Shown here: positions 24,771 to 35,809 of the stretch, in pieces
How positions within the stretch are numbered: the stretch's first letter is position 1
Layout of the letters: every line of letters begins with the position of its first letter
Assembly: GCA_036435485.1 (NCBI GenBank)
Contig: CM071600.1
Location: 58,959,546-59,023,545, forward strand
Direction of reading: 5' to 3'
DNA: 64,000 nucleotides
DNA from: Saposhnikovia divaricata
Lineage: Eukaryota; Streptophyta; Magnoliopsida; Apiales; Apiaceae
The notes under the pieces: generated by a model
Databases searched by the model: none
The model's input: only the letters and a program-made list of their open reading frames with translations
What the model was told of the DNA's origin: nothing
Made by a program: the position numbers and the translations under genes

Positions 24771-26301
24771 TCTGTTTGCAAGTCTTATTTATAGGGATCC
24801 ATTTATAAGGATCCAAAAGACCATCTTTGTGCATGTTTGGCAAACCAGATGGCTTGACTACAAGATAAGTCCGGTTCAACTTATCATGTCCCGTTTGGGT
24901 GTTTAATTTAATTAATGGATAAAATACTGACTTAAATGATGGAAGGTAGGAAGTTAGTGATGCTCTACTTTTCTCATTTCGTTTCTACTTATTTTGATCC
25001 CGCTTTCCATCTTCTTTATTTTAATATTATTTTATAAGATAATCTTTGTCATTTAAATTTTTATTTAATTAGATAATTACTCAAATTGAATCTAATAGAA
25101 ACACTTTAGTTCAGAATACAACATTGATTGGAATATTGGTAGAGTAAATTGTAAATTGAATTTTAACCCCTTTAGCATTTTGGTGATTGAAATTTAAAAT
25201 TTGTAATATGGTAGTTTGACATTACTTTTAATCTTCGAAAAGATGGTTAATAATCACTTTTTTAAGAAAAAATAATGTTTTTTTTTTGTAGAAAATACTT
25301 AATATTACTTTTATTATTCGAAAAGGTGGTCAAGGGCCTTTTTTTAAAAGGAAAAATAATGATTTTTTTCTCAAAAAAATTGCTTTTAACCACTTTTTCG
25401 AAATATAAAAGCAATGTCTATGCACCATATTGATTATTAGTATATTCATTTGATTGCAATTGTGATGGGAGATAGTGAAGTTGGTTGATTTTTTTTTTTT
25501 TTTTTGTGTAATGAAAAACCATATAAAACTTGACAAATTGTGTTTTTTCGATTTTTTTTGTTTACTTGTAGTAATTTTTGTTTCTTTCTTTATTTTGTAA
25601 AATTTATATTATGAATTTTGTAAACGAACATTTTTTTATAAATTTATTTAAAGACATTATAAAATTATTTCAAAAAATTTATAAGTTATAAGTCATAATT
25701 ACAAAACACCTCATGTAACTTACAAGTAAAACATCCAAACACGAAAAATTAACTTATAAGTAAACATTACTTATTTCATATAAGTTTCTTATTTCATTTA
25801 AGTGATAAACAGGTCCTTTATCTTGTTTTTCCATTTATACAAGTACTTATTTATTTTTCTCTTTTCACTTCAGCTACATGGCTAAGCTGTTTTTTTTTTT
25901 TTTTTTTTTAAAGAAACTACATGGTTAAGCTTAAAAGTAATACTCATATAATAATACTAGAAAATATAAGAAATATTTTTTGAGTTCACAAATTATATCA
26001 CTAAAAATTAATGTTTTGGGTTTTTACAAAAATGCTCAGGTTGCAATTTTTTTTAAAAAAATACGGTACAACAAGAAATATAATTGTTGTAATCTAAATT
26101 TGCTTTGTAACTTGTTTTTACCGTATTTTTTGAATTGTTTTTTAAAAAATATGGATATTTTTAATAATTTTTCTATTATTTTTTAAGAAACATGTTAAGA
26201 ATCATTGAAGTTGGTCGAAGGGATGTTTACGATATTTAATCCAACATGTTATTAGTCGGAGTTGATTTCTATAAATGCAAGAGGTGGGCAAACATAATTT
26301 A
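24771..26301. other. Intergenic, AT-rich, with a degenerate inverted repeat
   Basis: No gene seen. Between 25225 and 25410 three related blocks with TTCGAAAAG and TGGT occur, the last inverted relative to the others, making an imperfect hairpin around 25308-25410. A T-run lies at 25891-25909. The 25330-25536 and 25980-26186 frames are low-complexity and not genes. Confidence 0.5.
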
Positions 26302-27015
26302 TCTATACTATTATATAATTTCCGAAATATTGAAAATTTTGGTACCGGTTTTTTGGTACTTAGTGAATTTACTTATATACCCTTCATTATAAAGAAACAT
26401 AAATACACTTAAAATAAATAATAACATAATATAATTAATGGTAATTAGTCGAGATAATACCTTTTATAAACACCTAAAAACATCAATCGTATCATATCTT
26501 TCCATCATTAATATTTTATTTCCAATTAAAACACGTTATAATTAATGATAATTAGTCGATTAAGATAATAAAATTAATGGTAATTAGTCGATTGCCTTTT
26601 TCAAATTAATATAATAAAATTAATGGTAATTAGTGATTGCCTTTTTCACATTTACTTTTAGTTGAACATATTACCTTTTATAAACACCTAAAAACATCAA
26701 GTTTATCATATCTCTCAATCATTAATATTTTTACGTTACCTTTTTAATTTACAACAAATCTTACAATCATTAATATATATATGAAAATATCACATCATAT
26801 TTCTCAATTATTAATAAAATATATTAAAAATCGTATGCATTGTTTATAATAATGAAACATGAATATAATCTGTAAACATGAGTATATTAAATTATATTAA
26901 ATAAAAATTTAAAAAATTATTAAAAATAATGATTATGCAAAAACATAATTATAATATTAAATAAAAATTATAATATAATACAAGAAATCCGTGAATTGCA
27001 CGAGTTATAACCTAG
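26302..27015 (+). mobile_element. Non-autonomous Helitron, same family as 9189-10536
   Basis: Starts TCTATACTATTATATAATT after an A and ends with a worn hairpin CGTG-AATTG-CACG, a spacer and CTAG before T. The interior contains the modules AATTAATGGTAATTAGTCGA and ATATTACCTTTTATAAACAC, the reverse complement of those in the Helitron at 9189-10536. About half that element's length and without coding sequence. Confidence 0.75.
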
Positions 27016-27033
27016 TATCATAAATTCGTAATG

Positions 27034-28024
27034 GGGTTAAATCTCAAAGTGCTCACTGAAGTAGAGGGCTAGTATCAAATTGCTCACCCTAGTTATCGGC
27101 ATCTCATTTGAATCATTAAAGTCATAATAAATATCAAATGGATACCTTTAAAATATACTCAGAAAATAAAAATAATTTTTCATTGATATCTACACATTTT
27201 TCTTGAATGGTTCCATAACCAAACGAAAGGTTAATAATTCTAGTATTTTTAATAATATATTTAGAATTTAAAAAGTTTATTTACTATTTTTTTAATTAAA
27301 ACAAGGAAAATGACAATAAAATTAAAATAAATAGTAAGTGAATTTTTAAAAATCTAAATATATTATCAGAAATACTAGAATTATTAATCTTTCGTTTGGT
27401 TAAGGAAGCATTCAAGAAAAATATGTAAAAATCAATGAAAAATTATTTTTATTTTTCGAGTATATTTTAAAGGTATCCATTTGATATTTATTATGACTTT
27501 AATGATTTAAATGAGATGCCGATAACTAGAGTGAACAATTTGATACCAGCCCTCCACTTCAATGAGCACTTTCAGATTTAACCCATTTAAAATATACTCG
27601 AAAAATAAAAATAATTTTTCATTGATTTCTACATATTTTTCTTGAATGCTTCCATAACCAAACGAAAGATTAATAATTCTAGTATTTCTGATAATATATT
27701 TAGATTTTTAAAAATTCACTTACTATTTATTTTAATTTTATTGTCATTTTCCTTGTTTTAATTAAAAAAAATAGTAAATAAACTTTTTAAATTCTAAATA
27801 TATTATCAAAAATACTAGAATTATTAACCTTTCGTTTGGTTATGGAACCATTCAAGAAAAATGTGTAGAAATCAATGAAAAATTATTTTTATTTTTTGAG
27901 TATATTTTAAAGGTATCCATTTGATATTTATTATGACTTTAATGATTTAAATGAGATGCCGATAATTAGGGTGAGCAATTTGATACTAGCTCTCCACTTT
28001 AGTGAGCACTTTGAGACTTAACCC
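27034..28024. mobile_element. Mutator-type foldback element with duplicated arms
   Basis: A 991-bp element bounded by a 10-bp direct repeat ATTCGTAATG (27024-27033 and 28025-28034), a Mutator-like target duplication. The terminal inverted repeats are long: GGGTTAAATCTCAAAGTGC at the left pairs with the right end. The body is arm, inverted arm (27034-27588), then a second arm lacking its outer ~100 bp, and a second inverted arm (about 27589-28024). No transposase coding. It begins 18 bp after the Helitron ends. Confidence 0.8.
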
Positions 28025-28164
28025 ATTCGTAATGTACTAGTAGTTCCATTTGAGTTGTTCCATTTGAACTACCTAGTGTGACGTGGGAAAACAACTAACC
28101 GCCATGTGGTGCTAAGTTCGTATGCCCTCTACTAATTTCGTAAAATATTGAAAGGTCGATGTGG

Positions 28165-29249
28165 TGCTCCAGGGACTTTTGGGCTTAAACCAGTGAACTC
28201 ATCTGATCAAGGAAGCAACTCCTTTGATTACTCTGACTTTGGTTGGGGAGAGCATTCATCAAAGACTCCAGAAATAACTTCTGTCCTCTCTGCTGCTCTG
28301 GAAGGCGATGAAGCCCAATATGTGGAAGATGCAAAACCAGCCAAGAAACTGAAGCCTAACTCTGTAGACTTGGTGTCCGTTGAAGAAGGTACTGAGAAGT
28401 CTCAAGAATTTGCTAGCTTTGAGTCCGAGATGAAGTTCTTCCAGACACCTTATATGGATGGTAGTCGGGATGATCCTGTAGATGCCTTCCTTGGTGGAGG
28501 AGACGCAACTCAAGATGGCGGAGCTCCAATGGATCTTTGGGCTTTTGGTGATCTTTCTTGTATGCTGGGAGGAGCTTTCTAACTTCTAAGTGACTTATGC
28601 TACCCTGGTAGAAGCCTATGTAGATAAGCTACATGTCAGTATATTAAGTTACTTTACTGCAATGGAAATTTAATTCTTTTCTGTATTAACTAATGACCTT
28701 CTCTGTTGTTCATTTTAGGTATGGCTGGTTACCAAGAACAAGAAGACGAATAATGTGCATGATTATGTCCTAATTGTGTAGTAGAAATGGTGTTTATGTG
28801 TTTTAAAAGACAGTACATAAGTAACTATTGTCAATTTGAATTGAGACATGGGAATCGGGAACTGTTGTAGTACTTATGTTTCCATGGATGTTGAGACTGA
28901 TGCTTTTGATTATCCTAAATTTTGGTTTTGATGTTATTGTTCTTCTCTTTAGCTTGTTTCTTCTTTGGCAACTGCCTCTTTCTGGATTACAAACCGGTTG
29001 CTTTCCCTTGTGTGTGTGTGATTATCCAATGTTACAAGTATATAGTAGTTGGCCAAATAGATGACCTCCGAGTACTTTGGTGTAGCTATGGGAGATCCTG
29101 TTGATCTTCATGAAGGAGCCAGTCTCATATAAGAGCAACTCCTATAGATTAACTCTTATCACATCTTTGGCTAATAGCCTAAAATGCAGAGAAGTTCGTA
29201 CGTAGTGCATCAATAATGTTGTAGTTTCTTATTCTTTAAAAAGTTGGGA
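28165..29249 (+). pseudogene. Partial duplicate of the ERF-VII gene (C-terminal half plus 3' flank)
   Basis: Matches 23725-24770 almost base for base. The coding part (28165-28582) covers the last 139 residues of the ERF protein and ends at the same stop. It lacks the start codon, the N-degron and the AP2 domain, so it cannot act as a DNA-binding factor. Substitutions include Trp to Arg in MDGS(W/R)DD, Ser to Pro just after, and Asp to Gly in the activation motif WAF(D/G)DL. The frame stays open. The copy extends over 600 bp past the stop including the possible 3' UTR intron, so it is a DNA duplicate, not a retrocopy. It starts 131 bp after the foldback element's TSD and ends 12 bp before a copia LTR. 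Confidence 0.92.
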
Positions 29250-29261
29250 AAGCTTCAACGA

Positions 29262-29614
29262 TGTTGTAGTTGTAATAATAATTGTAAATGTTAGTGGTAA
29301 TTTGTAATTGGCGGTTTGAATGTTTTTATATTTTGTAGTGCGGTGGTTGAATTTGTTGTGGATTATTTGTATTTATTTTAATTGTATTAGGTGAGAAATT
29401 TCTCTTATAAATAGGACATGAAATCTTGTATCAAAATACACCAAGCAATGTTAAAGACTTGAGTCCATTGCTCTCTATCCCTCTCTTTCTCCGTGTTAAA
29501 TTAGTAACCTATAGCCGTGTGATATAATTAGTTCAGTTCTAGTAAGAGTTATTCTCTGCTATTTATCTCTCTTTAAATTACAGTGATTTTTGTCATTATA
29601 ACTAGTATTTTACA
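29262..29614 (+). repeat. 5' LTR of a decayed Ty1/copia element
   Basis: About 353 bp, starting TGTTGTAGTTGTAATAATAA and ending ATTTTACA. It has a TATA box (CTTATAAATAGG, 29404-29415) with a plausible transcription start some 30 bp on. It is followed by ACACGTTATCAGCACGAG, the primer-site region common to one large group of plant copia elements. No 3' LTR is present. Confidence 0.7.
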
Positions 29615-29872
29615 ACACGTTATCAGCACGAGTCTCCGCCCGAGTTTTATCCGACGAAGGAGGCACAATCCAAATTTAATCCATTTTAGTTGAGGTCATG
29701 TCCAAATTTTGTTTGATCAATAAGGTACGATCTAACCCTATTTATTTTATAAACGTCGTTATCATTATGCCCGTTATGCTACAAATTTTATTATATGATA
29801 CATGATTAATTGTTCATGCCTTAATATGCCATATTGCTATACCATGTTTTAAATATTTATTTTACGTTCAGA

Positions 29873-32605
29873 ATGGCGAATCTTGCAAAATTAGACTTTG
29901 TTGCTTTGGATGTGTCTGGGGATAATTATCTGTCCTGGGTACTCGATGCGGAACTACACCTTAGTGCCAACGGGCTAAAGGATACCATAGAATCAGGAAA
30001 CCACAACTGTTGCACAAAATGCCAAAGCAATTATTTTCCTTTGGCACCACATTCATGAAAACTTAAAATCTGAATAACTCACAGTCAAAAATCTACTCAC
30101 CCTTTGGACCAATCTTAAAGAGATTTGACCACCAAAAACTTGTCTATCTGCCACATGCCTGTTATGACTGGATCAATTTAAGGTTACAAGATTTTAAATC
30201 TGTTGCTGAATATAATTCTACCTTGTTCAAAATAAGCTCCAAGCTAATCCTGTGTGGTGAGAAAATTACTGATGCTGAGATGATTGAAAAGACCCTTTCG
30301 ACCTTTCACCCCAACACTATGATCTTGGCACAACAACACAGGGAACGCAATTTTCAGAAATATGGTGAGCTGATATCTCTCCTTCTTGTAGCTGAGAAAA
30401 ATAATGAGTTGTTGCTGAAAAATCATCAGATACGTCCCACAGGCTCTGCCCAGTTACCTAAAGTACATAACACGTCTTCCGGAAGAATGAGCGTAGGAAA
30501 GGGCATAGAAGAGGACGAGATTATGGACGAAATCATGGACGTGGAAATTTTCGTGGTCGATTTCAAAATCGGTATAACTCTGGCCACCTGAAGTGGCAAC
30601 GTGATGGTTACAACAACTCTAGTCACCAGAAGTGGCAAAATGAGGTGCCAAATAAAAGGAAGGCACCACAAGAAGGAGATACTAGAGATATATGTTTTAG
30701 ATGTGGGGCTCATGGCATTGGACTCGTACTTGTCACACACCCAGACATCTTGTAGATCTCTACGAGTCATCCAAAAAGCAGAATAGGCAAAGGGTACAAA
30801 CAAATCTGGCTAGCTTTAATGATGAACCAATCAACAAGACCTCAACTGAACTAGACACCAGCGCTAACCTTTATTATGGCTTAGATGACTAGTTTTCATA
30901 TGTATCTCTTTGAATTCATGTTCCTTATGTATCTGCTTCAATTTCATGTTTTCATATACTTGTTTTATGTTCTTGCTTTAAGTACATGGTTTGCTTTAAT
31001 AAAATTGTTGTTCACTGATATATGTGCACAACATAAAATATGGGAGATTTATGCATTGCTGATTGCGCCACCACTCACACAATTCTACAGAATCAGAAAT
31101 ACTTCACACAGTTTACTAAAACCAGCTCACATGTTTGGACGATTTCGGGTAAATCAGATATAATAGAGGGTTTTGGGAAAGCTGGTTTTATCCTACCAAA
31201 TGAGACACAAATTCAAGTGCATAATGCTCTATATTCTAGTAAATCCACTAGAAATCTTTTAAGTTTTAAAGACATTCGTATAAATGGTTTCCATGTAGAA
31301 ACTACTAGTGAGAATGAAAAAGAATATCTCCTTATCACTTCAACTACCTCAGACCATAAGAAGATCTTAGAAGATTACAATCAATCTCTTCGGGATTATA
31401 TGCTACAAATATTAGAGTCATTGAGCCTCACAATATCGTCATTCCAAAAATCATAGACCCACAATCACTAACCCTTTGGCATGAAAGACTTGGTCATCCA
31501 GGAGTATCTATGATGCGTTGTATAATAGAAAATTCTATAGGACATCCTCTTAAGAATCAAAAGGTCATACCTCAAAATGAACTTCCCTGCTCAGCATGTT
31601 CATCAGGAAAACTAATTGTCCGACCATCTCCAGTTAAACTTCAAACCGAGTCTCCAAGTTTCTTAGAAAGAATTCAAGGTGATATTTGTGGTCCTATTCA
31701 TCCATCATCCGGCCCATTCAGATATTTCATGGTTCTAATCGATGCATCAACTAGATGGTCTCATGTATGTCTACTCTCTACACGGAAGACAGCCTTTGCC
31801 AAACTACTTGCTCAAATAATCAAATTGCGAGCTCAATTTCCTGACCATCCCATTAAATCAATTCGACTAGACAATGCTGCTGAATTTACATCTGCAAGTT
31901 TCAATGATTATTGTATGTCAATTGGAATCTCAGTCGAACACCCTGTAGCTCATGTGCATACACAAAATGGCTTAGCAAAATCTCTAATTATAAGGCTTCA
32001 ACTTATTGCACGTCCCTTACTTCTAAGAGCAAAGTTACCTACATCTGTTTGGGGTCACGCAATACTTCATGCTGCAAGTATAATTAGGATAAGACCATCT
32101 GCTTACCACAAACAATCACCTCGACGGTTAGCTTTTGGTCAAATTCCTAATCTCACATTTTAAGGTGTTTGGTAGTGCTGTATATGTTCCCATTGCACCT
32201 CCACGGAGATCCAAAATGGGTCCACAAAGAAGAGTAAGCATATATGTTGGTTTTGACTCACCATCTATCATAAGATATCTTGAACCATTAACTGATGATG
32301 TGTTTACTGCTCGTTATGCTGATTGTCATTTTGAGGAGTTTGTGTTCCCTCCAATAGGGGGAAATAATGTTTTGCATAAATTAAATTCTGAACTATCATG
32401 GAATGCATCAGGATTAAATGCTATTGATCCACGTACTAAACAATGTGAATATGAAGTTTTAAGGATCATTCATATGCAAAATATTGCTAATCAAATGCCG
32501 GATGCTTTTAATGATTCTAGACTTATTATAAAATCGCATATAACCGCTGTTAATGCTCCGGCCAGGGTTGAAATCCCTATTCATAAATCAATTCCTAAAG
32601 AATTT
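29873..32605 (+). pseudogene. Copia gag-protease-integrase remnant, lacking RT
   Basis: Broken across several frames. The gag begins with MANLAKLDFVALDVSGDNYL (29873). A zinc knuckle CFRCGAHG then, after a frameshift, WTRTCHTP lies at about 30690-30750. The protease block shows DCATTHTIL near 31060, where DSATTH is usual. Pre-integrase (LWHERLGHPG) and integrase follow with catalytic Asp in GDICGPI and RLDNAAEF; the position of the expected catalytic Glu in HTQNGLA holds Lys. A stop at 32161 separates the post-integrase block FKVFGSAVYVPI. Similarity stops near 32605, before the reverse transcriptase. Confidence 0.85.
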
Positions 32606-35600
32606 GACATGCAGTCTTTTTCTTGTAGGCTTTGGTAATTTTTCAAAGTACGAAAATGAAAATTAAATTAGGTCTAGGAAGTTACTAGCTAAAATAGTAA
32701 TTCCTCCCCTAGGATTATTCGAAGTGACATTACCGAATAACGAGTCAATTTGACAAAAACGTTTTCTCGTACCCCAATCATTTGATTTAGATAAGGTATA
32801 TCCATGCTATGATATATCCTAGTCTAGATTCTATATGGTACATTTTAAAGGCAAAGTCAAAATGGCACAAATATCGATATATTCCCGAACACTGATTTTA
32901 CGCACTAAAAACGAGAGTTTTATTCAAAACAGTGTTCATTTCAAATGTTTTATCCTCAAATATATTTGATATATTTTTCAAAAGATTATTTTCAAAAGTG
33001 CCTTATTTATTGACTTGCCGAAAGATCAAAAGCGAATTTTATCTCGAACCCCTAACAGTTTTCATTTAAACAGATAAAATCGTAAAATATTCAAAATAAA
33101 TATTCCGAGGACTTCACGGTCATTATTATTTGAGGAATATTATATTTGAATATATTTCAAGTCAAAACTTTAGCCAAAACGTCGACAAGTTACGACAAAC
33201 GACAAATGTATTTTATTCCGTCGAGTAAGGACATTTAAGCAAAATATTTTTGAATAAAATACCTCCACATGTTATTTTGACTTGAAACTTTGGAAATGTC
33301 ACTAGAATATTTAAAAAGAATTTTAGAAAAAGTTTCATGATTTTATGAGAACATTTTTCCGGAACCCCCTAAAATCGCTTCAGTTTTTATTTTGGGTTCG
33401 CAAAAAGTCGTCCAAATATATGGAAATTTTTGGGTCGACCTTGACCATAATTTTCATATAATATTTGAAGACTTTTGGCATTGGTCTCATATTTTTCCAA
33501 ATTGTTTTGAATAAAATCGAACGAAATGGGTTTGTCGCGTAGTATCGTATTTATTGGCTAATTACGAACCAAGAGAAGCTTACTATATTATATGATTGTT
33601 ATTTCAACATGTGCTACTGATTATTTTAAGCAACTTAGGGACCAATTTGGGTAATGACTCTTTGCTTTATTGTTCATTGGTTGCTTGCTCTTATTTAGTG
33701 GTTTTTACCCCTTTTTTAAGTCTATAAATAGCCAAGCCATTCCATCCATTTCCTCCAAGCCTAAGATCCAAGTAAATGCTGCTATTTTCTCTCTAGATAC
33801 ACACCATATCCCAGATTTAATTGCCTTCAAAAGTATCTAGCAAACATGCTTCAATCTTCATCTTTTATACATGTTTTAAGCTTGTTTTAGCACCATTTCT
33901 TCACCATAAACACACCTCTCGGAAAACACTCTTTAGGCAGACCTTTAGCTCGTTTTTATCAGCTTTTGTAGTGTTCTTGCAAGTGTCTTTGAGTCACCTT
34001 TAATCACCCCTTGCATATCTTTGTGTTGGTGCTCAAACTAGGTCACTTAGGTAGTGTTTTAATCACCATTTCTTGCTCTAAAACAACTCTAACCAAGACC
34101 ACTTTGAAGACAAAACTTTAGCACGGCTAAAGTGGGTTCTTGAAGTGCTTTGGAAGATATTTAAGGATCCTTGTGTCCCCATTAAATTATCTTTCATTGA
34201 TTGATCTTGGTGGCCTTGTTTTGGTAGCTTTTCTTGGTGATTTTCAGTGTCTTTTTGCTCTTGTTCAACACCATTCAGTCGAACCCTTTTAGGCAGCCTC
34301 TTAGCTCGAATCCTACTGCCTTTTAGGCGTTCTTTCTTGTGTCTTGAGTCACCTTTGATAACCCCTTGAATATACTTCATTTGGTGCTCTTTCGGCCTTA
34401 GTTTTTGTGGTGTTTTAGGCTTCGATCCTAGCTTGTTTTACTTGATTTCTTTGTAGACTTCAAGTGATTCTAAGTTAGTTAATTTTTGTTTAGTGTGTGT
34501 ACATCTACACATACTAGTCCCGGAACCTAGTTCGTATCCTTTGAGAATACCTCTTATTTGAGAATTCTTTGCTTTAGGCAACCAAGCCGTCGGATAAAGC
34601 CAAAGGTCATAAACTAGTTATATTTTTGTCGTGTGTGTTGTGCGTGTTCCGTGTGTTGTGTGTGTTGCATTCACGGATATAATTGTTGCACGTTTAATTT
34701 ATTATCTTGCATCACCGCTCGTGTGACAAGTCCCTCGTGTGACTTATCCCGTGCCGTTATTTACTATTTTCCGCACTACACAAATCGCTAACGTTATATA
34801 AGCGTTTTTCTTAACGGTCCTCGCACTTGCGAGTTGATATTTTTCGTTCGTCCTCACACTTGTGAGTTGAATAATTAATCACTCTTGCACACACCACTAA
34901 AGTTCCGTAGCTCGTCCGATTGGCATCGTGACTCGCTCGACTTTAACTAATAACGAATCAATTATTTTAACGCGTAATAGCATCCCCGTGGCTAGTACCG
35001 TAACATACTAGTTTTGCACGACCCTTATTATATTATATCTCACTTGATTGTTTGTTTGTAGCTTGTTGTTGTATCTTTGTAGTGATGTGAAGTGAAGTGA
35101 GGTGATCTTCGCTCTAAGACCCAAGTCTTAGACACGTCGACGGGAAGTTGGGTGTCTACGCACCGTGAGGAGGAGGAAAGACCCAAGACCTAAGATCCAA
35201 GACCTACAAAGGTAGCATCAAGGCTACGTAGGGTTTACTAATTATTTTGAGGAGGTAACGGGGAGTTACGCTCTAAGATAAATAATTGGTGGTTTTTGCT
35301 CTATATTTTGAGGAGGTAGCGGGGAGTTACGCTCCAAGATAGATATATAGCGGTTTAGCTTATATTTTGAGAAGGTAATGGAGAGTTACGCTTCAAGATA
35401 AATATATAGTTGTAATTGTGTAAAGGTTTCTCCACCTGCTATAAGGAGCTTTACTTATAGTGGACGAAATCCCGAGTCCGGGGAGGAGCTCGGGGACTGG
35501 AGTAGGGGTGTTCGAATCCGTTAGGGGATTGCGGCATCGCGAACCAGGATAAATCGATCGTGTCATCTCTCTCTTTTACTTTCCGCATTTTACATTACTT

Positions 35601-35725
35601 ATTTATAAGTAATTAATTTTTAAAAGAGAAAGAAAATTTAAAAACGACAAGCTCAAATTTTAAAAAGGTAATAAGCTATTCAACCCCCCCTTCTAGCTTA
35701 TTTTACCCACATTCGGGACCTATCA
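32606..35725 (+). repeat. Probable 5' LTR of the second copia element (left edge uncertain)
   Basis: The right edge is clear: CCTATCA then a Met-tRNA primer site. The left edge lies somewhere after 32605, where the previous copia element breaks off. There is a TATA box (TATAAATA, 33723-33730) and a long transcribed leader. A segment at about 33905-34035 (AGGCAG, TTAGCTCG, GAGTCACCTTT, ACCCCTTG, TGGTGCTC) recurs at 34285-34390. If all is LTR, it is about 3.1 kb. No coding region; short frames at 33821 and 34078 are chance. Confidence 0.5.
35245..35412. repeat. Three-copy ~60-bp tandem repeat near the LTR end
   Basis: Units starting TTTTGAGGAGGTAACGGGGA occur at 35245, 35306 and 35365. Each includes GAGTTACGCT and AAGATA followed by a variable AT-rich tail. 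They lie in the U5/leader part of the probable LTR. Confidence 0.85.
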
Positions 35726-35726
35726 A

Positions 35727-35741
35727 TTGGTATCAGAGCGG
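35727..35741 (+). other. Primer-binding site (initiator Met-tRNA type)
   Basis: TTGGTATCAGAGCGG one base after the LTR end CCTATCA, complementary to plant initiator methionine tRNA. Gag starts 69 bp later. Confidence 0.9.
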
Positions 35742-35809
35742 TTACTTTTAATCTCGTTATTTTGAACGTTGTGAAGTTCGAAAAACGTAACCAAAAGTAG
35801 ATCGTTAAA

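Noticed and set aside
28259..28513. Minus-strand 84-codon frame, also at 23818-24072
   Set aside because: Antisense shadow of the ERF C-terminal coding region, duplicated along with it.
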